In this document: positions 1 through 6,794 of the stretch, one piece after another
How the letters are laid out: the number at the start of each line of letters is the position of its first letter
Numbering within the stretch: position 1 is the first letter of the stretch
DNA from: JAPXSY01 sp033812795
Lineage (GTDB): Bacteria > Verrucomicrobiota > Kiritimatiellia > RFP12 > UBA1067
Length of the DNA: 20,346 nucleotides
Direction: 5' to 3'
Assembly (NCBI GenBank): GCA_033812795.1
Contig: JAPXSY010000052.1
Coordinates: 1-20,346 of the forward strand
Notes under the pieces: generated by a model
What the model saw: the letters and a program-made list of their open reading frames with translations, nothing else
What the model was told of the DNA's origin: nothing
Databases searched by the model: none
Program-made: the position numbers and the translations under genes

Positions 1-54
1 TGTTTCTTCTCCGTTGTTTGGTGTCGGCTACCCCCTCGCCAGCCTTGCCGCCAT

Positions 55-154
55 ACCCCCCCTAAAGGGGGGTGTGGCATGACTGGCAAAACTGGCTAAG
101 GGCGGTTGGGGAGGTTTGCCAAGTTTGTTAATCGGCAAGACTGGCAAAACTGGC
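55..154. repeat. direct repeats and a G/C hairpin downstream of the AAA ATPase gene
   Basis: GACTGGCAAAACTGGC occurs exactly twice, at 81-96 and 139-154, with a degenerate related stretch between (GGCAAGACTGGC, GTTTGCCAAG). Just left of it, ACCCCCC (55-61) and GGGGGGT (67-73) form a 7-bp hairpin with a 5-base loop. These lie just past the 3' end of the RepA-like ATPase gene. They could be iteron-like replication sites, a transcription end, or simple low-complexity sequence; two copies are too few to decide. The rest of 1-191 shows no convincing gene. Confidence 0.5.
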
Positions 155-191
155 AGACTCTCCCATTGGGTCGCTGGCCGGGGCACTCGCC

Positions 192-1478
192 TCAGCCTTT
201 TGTGTCCGTTGTTTTGCACATCTTGGCGTCGTAGTCATTCGCTGCCGACTCGGCTTGGGCTTTGACTCCGATAAACATGCAGCCCTTGTATCTGGCCTGA
301 ACCAGCGAAAGCCCCAAGGCTTCGGGGTTCGCCTTCAGCAACTCGAACGCCTTGCGCCCCCTTGTTCGGTGGAACAATTGCTCGGCGAGCGACCGGGCAT
401 CTGTTAAGGGTTGCGCCCTTTCGCGTAGTATCTCGGCGATCCGTTCGGCGTCGGCCTGGGGGTCGGGGGGCGTTTTCTTCCCTCCGGCGGAAGCCTGTGC
501 CGTCGCCGACTCTTCCGGCGTCGCGTCCCGCCAGAATATCCGGTTCTTGCTGTGCGCGATAAACCGGACGTCTGTCAGTACGCCCGCCGCGTCTTTCCAC
601 CCAAGCCGTTGCCCCCGTTTCGCCGCCGTCAGGCGAAACAGGCCACTGTCATTCTCGCACGGCATGAGAGCCAGCACGGCGCGAGCCCAGTTCACGATTT
701 CAGCCCCGCCCGCGCCTATGTAGCTTGCGAACGCATCAGCGCCCCAACCGGTGCGTTCCTTTGCGTTCGGCGGCTTGTTGGTGTGATGGATAAACAGCAC
801 GCCGACTTTGTTCGGTTTGATGAATCGGTCAAGCCCGCCCCGAAGAAACCCCGATAACTCGGCGTTCCGAGATATGTCGCCGCCGAAAAAACTCTGCAAC
901 GGGTTGATGATCAGAAGATCAAGTTCCGGGTGTTCTTCCAATATCTTGCCCACATATTCGATGAAATCACCGCCAAACTTACCGACCGCATCGAACAGGA
1001 GAACGTTCGTCCGCGCCGCCTCCACCTGGCCCCGGTCAAGGCCCGCCTGCTCGACAAGGCCGTCCGTGATGTTGTTCCGGAAATTCACCATTTCCTCGTC
1101 GTCGTCCTCGGCCTGTACAATGCCGATTTTCAACGGACGTACCGGCACGATGCCGAAAGCGGGAAGCCCCTGCGCCCAAAGTAGTGCCGCTTGAACTGTC
1201 CACACGCTTTTGCCCGTGCCTGACGTGCTCACCAAGAACGCGCCGCCGCCCTTGCGCAGCCAGCCGTTGCGGAACAGGGCGGCGGGGTTGTCCTTTTCGG
1301 GCAACGGAGGGGTAAGATCGGCGAGTGACCGCCAAACCGGGATGTCGGTCGTATCCGCCTGACTTTCAGGCGCGTCTGCCACCCCGCAGAAGCTCTTCAG
1401 GTTCGCAAGCGGCTCGGCCTGCGCGGGTGGTGTGACGGGAGCGGCTTCTTTCGTGGCTCGTTCAAGAGTCGTATTCAT
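192..1478 (-). CDS. RepA-like AAA ATPase (AAA_25 type), probable replicative helicase of the element
   Basis: The 428-aa product has the P-loop ATPase fold of RepA/RSF1010-type hexameric helicases used by plasmids and phage-like elements. Walker A is STSGTGKS around residues 84-91, with Ser where Gly/Ala is usual at its first position. The Walker B strand reads LLIINPLQSF (188-197), with Asn192 where many relatives have Asp. A sensor-like strand GVLFIHHTNKP follows at 226-236. The start is the ATG at 1478, preceded by AAAGGGGG, rather than an upstream in-frame codon that would run through the neighbouring gene. This ATG shares 4 bases (ATGA) with the stop of the upstream zinc-finger gene, indicating translational coupling. 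The tail after residue 370 is charged and not recognisable. A helicase role is inferred from the family. Confidence 0.85.
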   Translation of the reverse strand: MNTTLERATKEAAPVTPPAQAEPLANLKSFCGVADAPESQADTTDIPVWRSLADLTPPLPEKDNPAALFRNGWLRKGGGAFLVSTSGTGKSVWTVQAALLWAQGLPAFGIVPVRPLKIGIVQAEDDDEEMVNFRNNITDGLVEQAGLDRGQVEAARTNVLLFDAVGKFGGDFIEYVGKILEEHPELDLLIINPLQSFFGGDISRNAELSGFLRGGLDRFIKPNKVGVLFIHHTNKPPNAKERTGWGADAFASYIGAGGAEIVNWARAVLALMPCENDSGLFRLTAAKRGQRLGWKDAAGVLTDVRFIAHSKNRIFWRDATPEESATAQASAGGKKTPPDPQADAERIAEILRERAQPLTDARSLAEQLFHRTRGRKAFELLKANPEALGLSLVQARYKGCMFIGVKAQAESAANDYDAKMCKTTDTKG

Positions 1479-1678
1479 TTGCCACCCCCTTTCACGTTGA
1501 CGGTCTTGGCGGCGGCTTCGGCCTTGGACTGTTGTTCGCAGTCGAAACAAAGTCCGGTTTGCCAGTTGAACGCCAGCACGCGGCCGCAGGTGCGGCAGCG
1601 CGGCAGACGGCGGCAGCGGGAGTCCGGACGGTTTCGGAAACGGCAAAGCGCATAATGGGTTGTTGTTCCGGTCTTCAT
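1475..1678 (-). CDS. small zinc-ribbon protein
   Basis: This 67-aa basic protein has two CxxC pairs, CRTC (residues 28-31) and CFDC (44-47), in the spacing of a zinc ribbon, preceded by an arginine-rich stretch. It has no signal peptide or membrane segment. It overlaps the genes on both sides by 4 bases (ATGA), upstream at 1675-1678 and downstream at 1475-1478, so it is probably translated as part of one unit with the RepA-like ATPase. The zinc-binding prediction comes from the cysteines alone. A DNA-binding accessory role is a guess from context. A 67-aa frame fitted exactly between two coupled genes is unlikely by chance. Confidence 0.72.
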   Translation of the reverse strand: MKTGTTTHYALCRFRNRPDSRCRRLPRCRTCGRVLAFNWQTGLCFDCEQQSKAEAAAKTVNVKGGGK

Positions 1679-1899
1679 ATTTTTGCCCCCGTTTCCTTAC
1701 GGCTGTGGAGGGTATCGAGTGCGGCGGTAGCTTCCTTCACTTCCGTAGGGCTGGGGCGGTGCCCCATGCGATATGGCCACAAGGCGCACGTTTTATCAGG
1801 ACAGGCGCGAACCTCGGCCCGTTGGTAACAACAACAATCCAAGCATTTCGCCCGGATCGCCTTCAGCGGGCGCAAAATGGGGGTGGTTGGGGTTTTCAT
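1675..1899 (-). CDS. small cysteine-rich phage/element protein (AKCLDC...CALWPYR motif)
   Basis: The 74-aa product contains the stretch AIRAKCLDCC at residues 14-23, then EVRACPDKTCALWPYRMG. This pattern (CxxC, a second Cys pair, then LWPYR.G) recurs in small hypothetical proteins of prophages and integrative elements in many phyla. Their function is not known to me. Four conserved cysteines suggest one bound metal. It overlaps the excisionase-like gene upstream (1896-1899) and the zinc-ribbon gene downstream (1675-1678) by 4 bases each, which supports both the start and its reality. Family recognition is from memory of the motif. Confidence 0.75.
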   Translation of the reverse strand: MKTPTTPILRPLKAIRAKCLDCCCYQRAEVRACPDKTCALWPYRMGHRPSPTEVKEATAALDTLHSRKETGAKI

Positions 1900-2177
1900 T
1901 TCGCGCCTCCTTTCCCTGTGACGAATGCGGTGATGGCCGCAGACGGTATGCGCCGCCGTCCAGCCCTCGTTATGATCGTCGGCAAACGCCCGTCAGCCGC
2001 AAGGCGGTGGACGGTCATGCGACTGCACCCGATCTCCCGCGCTGCGTCCATCAGCGTCAGCAAGCGGCGGTCGCCCGTGTCGGTCTCGATCTGCTTCCCT
2101 TCAAGCAGGGTGTCAATCTTAACCAGCGTGTCCGGCGATGCGGACAACAGTTTTGTGAAACGTAGTTCAGTATTCAT
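1896..2177 (-). CDS. excisionase-like HTH protein (MerR-type/HTH_17 helix-turn-helix)
   Basis: The 93-aa protein has a winged helix-turn-helix core in its second half: LMDAAREIGCSRMTVHRLAA (residues 42-61), then a wing DGRLPTIITRAGRRRIP. This is the typical layout of excisionases and AlpA-like regulators in integrative elements. The first 35 residues form a leucine-rich, acidic segment that could mediate dimerisation. The start ATG at 2177 has CGAGG about 8 bases upstream. It is the first gene of the 4-base-overlap cassette leading to the ATPase. The likely role is directing recombinase-mediated excision and/or controlling its own operon. A dyad upstream (2211-2231) is a candidate binding site. 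Confidence 0.82.
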   Translation of the reverse strand: MNTELRFTKLLSASPDTLVKIDTLLEGKQIETDTGDRRLLTLMDAAREIGCSRMTVHRLAADGRLPTIITRAGRRRIPSAAITAFVTGKGGAK

Positions 2178-2180
2178 ATG

Positions 2181-2231
2181 CGTAACCTCGTCACGTTATC
2201 GCGGTCGCCTTTGTGCATCACATACGCACAA
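2181..2231. promoter_or_regulatory. dyads upstream of the excisionase-like gene
   Basis: TTGTGC (2211-2216) and GCACAA (2226-2231) are perfect inverted arms separated by 9 bases, a spacing that suits a dimeric regulator. A second imperfect dyad, CGTAAC-CTC-GTCACG (2181-2195), covers the ribosome binding site of the excisionase-like gene. Both lie between the terminator at 2296-2333 and the start at 2177, where the promoter of this cassette must be. I cannot place a convincing -35/-10 pair. An operator role is inferred. Confidence 0.4.
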
Positions 2232-2295
2232 TGTGCCGCGTTTGGTTTCGAGTGAAGCACGCGGAAAGACAAGTGCTTGGGGCAGCATCTGTACC

Positions 2296-2333
2296 GAAAA
2301 CAAAAAGGACACCGGCTTTTTACCGGAGTCCTT
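2296..2333 (-). terminator. rho-independent terminator of the integrase operon
   Basis: Read on the minus strand, AAGGAC, one mismatch and CCGG form a stem with the matching arms (2305-2315 against 2323-2333) around a 7-base loop. This is followed at once by a T-rich tract, TTTTTGTTTTC. It sits 50 bases past the stop of the 272-aa gene and upstream of the excisionase-like gene, separating the element into two transcription units. Confidence 0.82.
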
Positions 2334-2382
2334 AACTCGATCCCGTCATCGAAGGCCATTAAAAAAACTTACGTTTGCTGTC

Positions 2383-3201
2383 TTAGCACATGTTAAGACG
2401 GCGTTGCCTTTTCTTGTTTAACAACAAGCTTTCGATGTTTCGTGAAGTTATAGGGTTTTCGTCTTTCCTCAAAATTTCTTTTGTGGCACACCACTTCTTA
2501 AGCAGGTTTGCCCGGCCACGGATAGAACGCGGTTTACCCCTTCGCTCGTTTTCAGCAAGTATCTTCTTTGCGTCTTCATCTTCAATGACTGACCTTTGTT
2601 CTCCTCCTTTTTTTCGTCCGTCCTTTTCCTCTCTGCTTAATTTTCTTTTTTGTTTAGTTGGCGGCGAATTCTCGATGACCTTCCCTTCGCCAGCGCCCTG
2701 TTGCGCGGTAACGGTCATCCTCCTGGCAACAGCAAGGTCGGATTTAAGCTGCGGCAGACGGCCATTCCGAAGGCATAGTTCTTCGATAAACGATCGGAAG
2801 GCTTTCTCTCGGAAACGCTGCGCTTCGGCCGGGGGAAGGCACGGGTCAGCCGCCATCCTGCTGTATTCCTCGATCAGTTCTTCTTTGTGTCTTATTTCGT
2901 CAAAGCAGTCCAGCAAATCAAAGTTCGCCAGTTGAAAGGGTGATAGTGGGGGATTGCTGTATTTCCGCAGAGAATTCCTGAGTTTAGCGTTGCCCGCCAC
3001 TCCGGGCGGCAGAGACATGGGCGGAAGATCCACACGGGCGCGGCTTTCCGTGAGGTCTGCTTTGCCCGACACCTCACTTGCGGCTGTTTCCTTTTTGGTT
3101 CCGGCGTCCTGTCCTGACTTTTCGGTCTTGATGCGCTTCGGGTCGCGTATACCGGCTCCGCTTTCCCTCCCTATGGATTTATCCTCGCTTTTCATTTTCA
3201 T
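2383..3201 (-). CDS. hypothetical protein coupled to the recombinase
   Basis: The 272-aa product is not recognised. It is highly charged with no membrane segment or signal peptide. Residues 1-60 are lysine/glutamate-rich and probably disordered. Residues 85-165 look helical. The C-terminal 50 residues are strongly basic (RSIRGRANLLKKW and KKRQRRLNMC), suggesting nucleic-acid binding. Its ATG at 3201 shares one base with the TAA of the recombinase (TAATG), with AAAGGGGGC upstream as ribosome binding site. A second Met two codons later is an alternative start. The DNA is visibly richer in A/T than its neighbours, especially 2390-2700, so it may have been acquired separately. A role in recombination or element control is only a contextual guess. 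Confidence 0.72.
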   Translation of the reverse strand: MKMKSEDKSIGRESGAGIRDPKRIKTEKSGQDAGTKKETAASEVSGKADLTESRARVDLPPMSLPPGVAGNAKLRNSLRKYSNPPLSPFQLANFDLLDCFDEIRHKEELIEEYSRMAADPCLPPAEAQRFREKAFRSFIEELCLRNGRLPQLKSDLAVARRMTVTAQQGAGEGKVIENSPPTKQKRKLSREEKDGRKKGGEQRSVIEDEDAKKILAENERRGKPRSIRGRANLLKKWCATKEILRKDENPITSRNIESLLLNKKRQRRLNMC

Positions 3202-4835
3202 TAATTGCCCCCTTTCTTAAGCATTTGTGCAAGTTGCGCCCGGTCGGTTTTCGACAAGGCTTTGAGTTGCGCTGCAAGCCCGGCAACGGTGCCCTGGCCC
3301 GCGCCGATCTGTTTAACGCCCGCGCCGTTGCGTCCGGTCAGGACGTCGGGAAGTTTGTCCCCCAGCACCGCCCGCAGGTGTTCACGTCCCGGCTTGAAGT
3401 AATGCCGTAAGACAACCTCAACTGTCTTGTGCCCCGTGACCAGCCGCGCCACTTCCATCGGCACCCCAGCGGAAAGCGCAAGCGTTACCCATGAAACCCG
3501 CAGCGCGTGCCAGTCCAAAACGGAAGCCCGCCGCGTCCGCCCCCCTGTCACGCCCTGCCGCGTCAAACGGTCAACCTGATTTTTAACGCCCTCTCCGCTT
3601 GAAGCTTCCGGCATGAAGCGCAGCCCGCTTAAATCTTCCGCCCGGTGCAAGATTGTGGAAACCGTTGACCGTGCCCAGCCCGTGCGCTTCTCAATGTCCC
3701 TCACGCTTTCGCCCGCCGCGTATAGCCGCAAGGTCTCAAGCGTCCGCTCGCGCCGTGTGCCGTCCAGTTGCGCTTGTACGGCCTCGCAAACCTCGGTGAG
3801 TATTCCGGCAAGGTCAACGCGCCCGCTGTCTTGTGCGGCCTCTGTGGCATCCTCTACGCCCTCGGGGTCTGCCATGATTGAAACGACAAGTTTCTTAAAC
3901 CGCCATGTCAGCCCGTCCGGGTTTGTTTCGATCATGCGCCTTGCTTCCGGGAAAACGTACTTCGCGCCCTCTACGCGCTCGGCAAGTGCGGTTTCCAAGA
4001 CTTCCCGCAAGGTCTGGAAAATAGGGATCTCCACCGCCGCGCCTGTCTTGGAGGTCTTGACCGCCACAACACCCGCCCGCAGGTCAACGGAAGCCCAGCG
4101 CAGACGGCACACGTCCCCGCGCCTCATTCCGGTGCAAGCGGCGCATACCACAAGCGGATAAAGGAACGGGTCAGCCCGCGCCCCTTCGATAAGTGCGGTA
4201 AGCTCTTGCGCGGTAAACGGCCGCCTGTGTACGGTGTCCCCGTCTGTGTCCTTGCCCCTTTTGGTTATGCCGCTTCCAAACGGGTTAGCCGTGCCCAGCG
4301 GCATGAAACGGGCGAAAGCCGATTTAAGCATGTGCGCCGCGCCGTTCGCCGTCCGCCGTGCGTACCTGGTCCGCAGGTCGGCAACGTACGCGCCCGCCTG
4401 TTCTGGCGTGACCTCATGCAGGTATTCGCAAGGCACCGCCTCGGCAAACCGCTTGAAGATCGTGTCACACCAAGCAAGCCAGTTATCGCCCGGCGTGGTT
4501 TCCCGTTCAAGACCGCGCCACTTTGCCGGAAGGTCGGCAAGCCTCACGTATTCCACCGCCCGCCCGGTCTTGCTGGCAATCAGCCGTTCGGTCAAGTGGT
4601 CAGCCCGTCCCTTTTGCCGCGCATCGGATTGATGGTTTTTAAGCTCCAGTAATGCCGCCGCCCGGCTCGCCTCAAAAATGGCGTTGCCCATATCCCGCAG
4701 ACTGCCGGGAAAATGTTTGACGGGCAAAGGCTCGGTTAGTGGAGTGATCTTGCGTTTGCCGTTGCCGTCTTTATACGCCCCAAACCAATGACCGATCAAA
4801 CTGCCGTCCGCCTTGCGCCTGATTTCTAAGCCCAT
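3201..4835 (-). CDS. tyrosine recombinase / integrase with an inserted helix-turn-helix region
   Basis: The 544-aa product is a site-specific recombinase of the tyrosine family, expected to integrate and excise this element at tRNA-Pro. The catalytic set is complete: Arg238 in ACTGMRRGDV, Lys263 in KTSKTG, His443 and Arg446 in DWHALRVSW, His469 in VTGHK, and Tyr479 in RHYF. A core-binding domain covers roughly 95-185. Relatives usually have 30-60 residues between the Lys hairpin and HxxR. Here about 180 residues intervene, including a helix-turn-helix-like segment (LYAAGESVRDIEKRTGWARS, 371-390, then TVSTIL). The 50-residue C-terminal tail ends QLAQMLKKGGN. The ATG at 4835 has GGGGCGG just upstream, and the gene starts about 150 bases from the attachment site. 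Confidence 0.92.
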   Translation of the reverse strand: MGLEIRRKADGSLIGHWFGAYKDGNGKRKITPLTEPLPVKHFPGSLRDMGNAIFEASRAAALLELKNHQSDARQKGRADHLTERLIASKTGRAVEYVRLADLPAKWRGLERETTPGDNWLAWCDTIFKRFAEAVPCEYLHEVTPEQAGAYVADLRTRYARRTANGAAHMLKSAFARFMPLGTANPFGSGITKRGKDTDGDTVHRRPFTAQELTALIEGARADPFLYPLVVCAACTGMRRGDVCRLRWASVDLRAGVVAVKTSKTGAAVEIPIFQTLREVLETALAERVEGAKYVFPEARRMIETNPDGLTWRFKKLVVSIMADPEGVEDATEAAQDSGRVDLAGILTEVCEAVQAQLDGTRRERTLETLRLYAAGESVRDIEKRTGWARSTVSTILHRAEDLSGLRFMPEASSGEGVKNQVDRLTRQGVTGGRTRRASVLDWHALRVSWVTLALSAGVPMEVARLVTGHKTVEVVLRHYFKPGREHLRAVLGDKLPDVLTGRNGAGVKQIGAGQGTVAGLAAQLKALSKTDRAQLAQMLKKGGN

Positions 4836-4985
4836 AACCGCCCCGCTTTCTACTTGTTGTTTCGATGTGGGATACTTTGCACCAAAACGGTGACAAGTTC
4901 AAGCATAAAACACAAATAAGCACACAAGCGGAAAATTAAGAAGGTCAAAAGGTGCGGTTTTATTATGGTTTATCGGGTTTTGGTA

Positions 4986-5035
4986 TTTGCTTGGGGTGCA
5001 AAAGGTCTCGGGTTCAAATCCCGACGCCCCGACCA
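4986..5035 (+). tRNA. 3' fragment of tRNA-Pro(GGG); attachment site remnant
   Basis: The anticodon arm TTTGC/GCAAA encloses the loop TTGGGGT with anticodon GGG (4993-4995). It is followed by a 5-base variable region, the T arm TCGGG-TTCAAAT-CCCGA (5008-5024), the acceptor 3' strand CGCCCCG (5025-5031), discriminator A and an encoded CCA (5033-5035). The acceptor 5' strand and D arm that should precede it are absent; the upstream bases are A/T-rich element DNA. This is what remains on the distal side when an element inserts into a tRNA gene and supplies a new 3' half at its other end. The fragment itself is not functional. Confidence 0.88.
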
Positions 5036-5055
5036 TTTTTTGAATCCTGTTTTTG

Positions 5056-5090
5056 TTGGGAAAGCCCAATAAAAGTGGGTTTTTTTGTTT
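5056..5090 (+). terminator. terminator of the former tRNA-Pro gene
   Basis: AAAGCCCA (5061-5068) pairs with TGGGTTTT (5076-5083), including one G-T pair, around a 7-base loop, and is followed by a run of T to 5087. An alternative hairpin TTGGG-AAAG-CCCAA (5056-5069) shares the CCC arm and would compete with it. It lies 25 bases past the tRNA CCA and before the esterase gene. Confidence 0.75.
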
Positions 5091-5143
5091 ACCCGCCGGC
5101 CGGTATTGCACTGGCCGCCGACTGGCGCTCGAAAGGAATGACT

Positions 5144-6517
5144 ATGAAAAAATGGATATTGGCTGGTACCGTGGTGTTGACGGGCATGGTCATGGCGCGC
5201 CCGCCGAACTATGATGAGGCAAAGGTGGCCCCCTACACGCTGGAGGATCCGCTCGCATTTGCGGACGGACGCAAGTTGGCGTCGACGGCAGAGTGGCCCG
5301 CCCGACGTCGCGAGATACTGGATATCTTCGCCCGAGAGATGTATGGGCAGCCGCCACCGCCGCCGGAGGTCGTGAAAACCGAATTGATCGAGGAGGGAGA
5401 GACCCTCGCGGGCCTCGGTATTCGCCGCCAGTACAAGATGTGGTTCCGCTCTGACAAATCGGGGCCGGTGATTGATTGGGTCGTGTTCTTGCCGAATCTC
5501 ATACAGGAGACAAAGGCGAAGAAGAGTGGGAGCGTCCCTGTCTGCGAGAATACGAGGAAGGTGCCCGTTGTGTTGTTCCTCAACTACCGCGGGAACCATG
5601 AGCTGGCTACAGATCCGCAGATTGTCCTCGCCGAAGGTATGTGGTTGCGCAGTGGCAATGTAGGCGGCCATGTCTGGCAAAAATCGGAATTGGAGAAATC
5701 ACGCGGCAAATTACGCAACACCGACGAAGCATCGCTGTTTCCGCTTGAAACCATCCTCGCCCGGGGATATGCCGTGATGAGCGCATGCTATGGGCAGGTC
5801 TCGCCTGATGTGGAGGAACGCGACGTTAAGAAAGGCACCCCTCGCGAAATGGCCTACACCGGTGTTTTCACCCTGTGGCCGCCACGCGATCCCGCGAGGG
5901 ACGACAATACGACGGCACTGGGCGCATGGGCCTGGGCACTCTCGCGCGGACTTGACCTTGCCGAACGTATTCCGGAGATCGATGCGAAGAAGTCCGTGGC
6001 CACCGGCTGCTCACGTCTGGCAAAGGCTACCCTTCTGGCCACTGTCCGGGACGAGCGTTTCGCCGTATGCGTTCCCAACCAGACAGGTGGCGGTGGTGTG
6101 CCTCTCGCCAAGCGCGACTTCGGTGAGAACGTTTCCACCGAGATGAACATGTTCCACCACTGGTACTGCAAGGCTTACGGCAAATACATCGACAACGAGC
6201 AGGCGATGAAGTTCGACCAGCATCTCCTTGTGGCGGCGGTTGCGCCGCGCCGTATCCTCGTTCAGGGATATAATCAGGGGTGGTTCGACACGAAGGGTGA
6301 GTTCCTCGCTTGCCGTGCGGCATCTGCCGCATGGGAGTTCTTGGGGCTTCCGGGTTTGCCTGCAGGCGATTTCCCTGCCAACTACGACACCGGCCGCATC
6401 GGCACCCATCTTGGTTACGTGCGGCGCGGCGGTCAGCACGGCATCTCAGGATACGATTGGGTATGGATGCTTGACTTCGCCGATGTCGCGTTCGGCAAAC
6501 TCCGCGACGCGCCATGA
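5144..6517 (+). CDS. secreted CE15-type glucuronoyl esterase (putative)
   Basis: The 457-aa product resembles carbohydrate esterase family 15, alpha/beta hydrolases that cut ester links between glucuronic acid on xylan and lignin alcohols. The nucleophile elbow is TGCSRLAK with Ser290. The catalytic His is His432 in GGQHGISGYDW. Conserved blocks FDQHLLVAAVAPRRILV (357-373) and DTKGEF (382-387) match the family. The usual family motif is GCSRxGK; here Gly is replaced by Ala. The usual acid position after the elbow appears to be Gln313 (VPNQTGGGG), so Asp382 may serve as the acid. The start is the ATG at 5144, which has GAAAGGA upstream and begins a signal peptide (MKKWILAGTVVLTG). The longer open frame starts inside the tRNA remnant and is not used. 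Substrate is inferred from the family only. Confidence 0.8.
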   Translation: MKKWILAGTVVLTGMVMARPPNYDEAKVAPYTLEDPLAFADGRKLASTAEWPARRREILDIFAREMYGQPPPPPEVVKTELIEEGETLAGLGIRRQYKMWFRSDKSGPVIDWVVFLPNLIQETKAKKSGSVPVCENTRKVPVVLFLNYRGNHELATDPQIVLAEGMWLRSGNVGGHVWQKSELEKSRGKLRNTDEASLFPLETILARGYAVMSACYGQVSPDVEERDVKKGTPREMAYTGVFTLWPPRDPARDDNTTALGAWAWALSRGLDLAERIPEIDAKKSVATGCSRLAKATLLATVRDERFAVCVPNQTGGGGVPLAKRDFGENVSTEMNMFHHWYCKAYGKYIDNEQAMKFDQHLLVAAVAPRRILVQGYNQGWFDTKGEFLACRAASAAWEFLGLPGLPAGDFPANYDTGRIGTHLGYVRRGGQHGISGYDWVWMLDFADVAFGKLRDAP

Positions 6518-6631
6518 AACCGGGAGTGCCATCAGCAGACGCGGACGAATCGCTCGGTGATCGCGCGGATTTTGGGCAAAAGCTCGTTTGATCCGTACCC
6601 GTTCACAGCGCAGCAGGCACACTGCCCGTGC

Positions 6632-6679
6632 ACGAAAACGAGAACGTGTACGGGGACGAGGACGAGTACGTGTGCGGGG
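6632..6679. repeat. hexamer-periodic array ACGNNN
   Basis: From 6632 seven consecutive hexamers begin with ACG (ACGAAA, then ACGAGA, ACGTGT, ACGGGG and so on). The eighth (6674-6679) begins GCG. The last three bases of each unit vary, so this is a degenerate periodic array and not an exact microsatellite. It produces Arg-X dipeptide repeats in one frame, but no gene surrounds it. Confidence 0.75.
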
Positions 6680-6724
6680 AAACGATTCCGATTCTGACAG
6701 CGATGCCTTAGGCCGGGAGGGGAG

Positions 6725-6764
6725 GGGCAAGCATTTGCTTGCCCGGACGAGCAGACGCTCGTCC
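6725..6764. repeat. back-to-back perfect hairpins
   Basis: GGGCAAGCA (6725-6733) pairs with TGCTTGCCC (6736-6744). Directly adjoining, GGACGAGC (6745-6752) pairs with GCTCGTCC (6757-6764). There is no gap between the two hairpins and no T tract, so they are not ordinary terminators. A similar hairpin pair occurs after gpmI. Confidence 0.8.
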
Positions 6765-6794
6765 CCGTCATTTGATTTCATGATGTTTTGTGGT

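Larger units (their letters stand above)
1..5035. mobile_element. right end of an integrated element at tRNA-Pro (partial)
   Basis: The block is bounded on the right by a 3' fragment of tRNA-Pro and carries a tyrosine recombinase next to that fragment, then an excisionase-like HTH gene and a RepA-like ATPase. All genes point away from the attachment site. That is the classic layout of a tRNA-targeted integrative element (prophage, satellite or plasmid-like island). No capsid, tail, relaxase or conjugation gene is visible, so the class is undetermined. The left boundary lies outside the window. The exact right boundary lies somewhere inside the tRNA fragment, because the crossover core cannot be placed without the other junction. 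Confidence 0.82.

Noticed and set aside
28..219. 63-aa minus-strand open frame at the left edge
   Set aside because: Its sequence comes from the GGCAAAACTGGC repeats and it overlaps the ATPase 3' end by 28 bases. It is Pro/Leu-rich with no motif.
2174..2359. 61-aa minus-strand open frame with Cys pairs, ending in a 4-base overlap with the excisionase-like gene
   Set aside because: It runs through a strong minus-strand terminator at 2296-2333, has no ribosome binding site, and resembles no family. The overlap could be chance.
4952..5143. N-terminal extension of the esterase frame
   Set aside because: It would start inside the tRNA-Pro remnant and cross its terminator. The signal peptide and ribosome binding site place the start at 5144.
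6725..6764. CRISPR or short repeat array
   Set aside because: There are no regularly spaced identical repeats with unique spacers, and no cas gene is in the window. The structure is a pair of inverted repeats.
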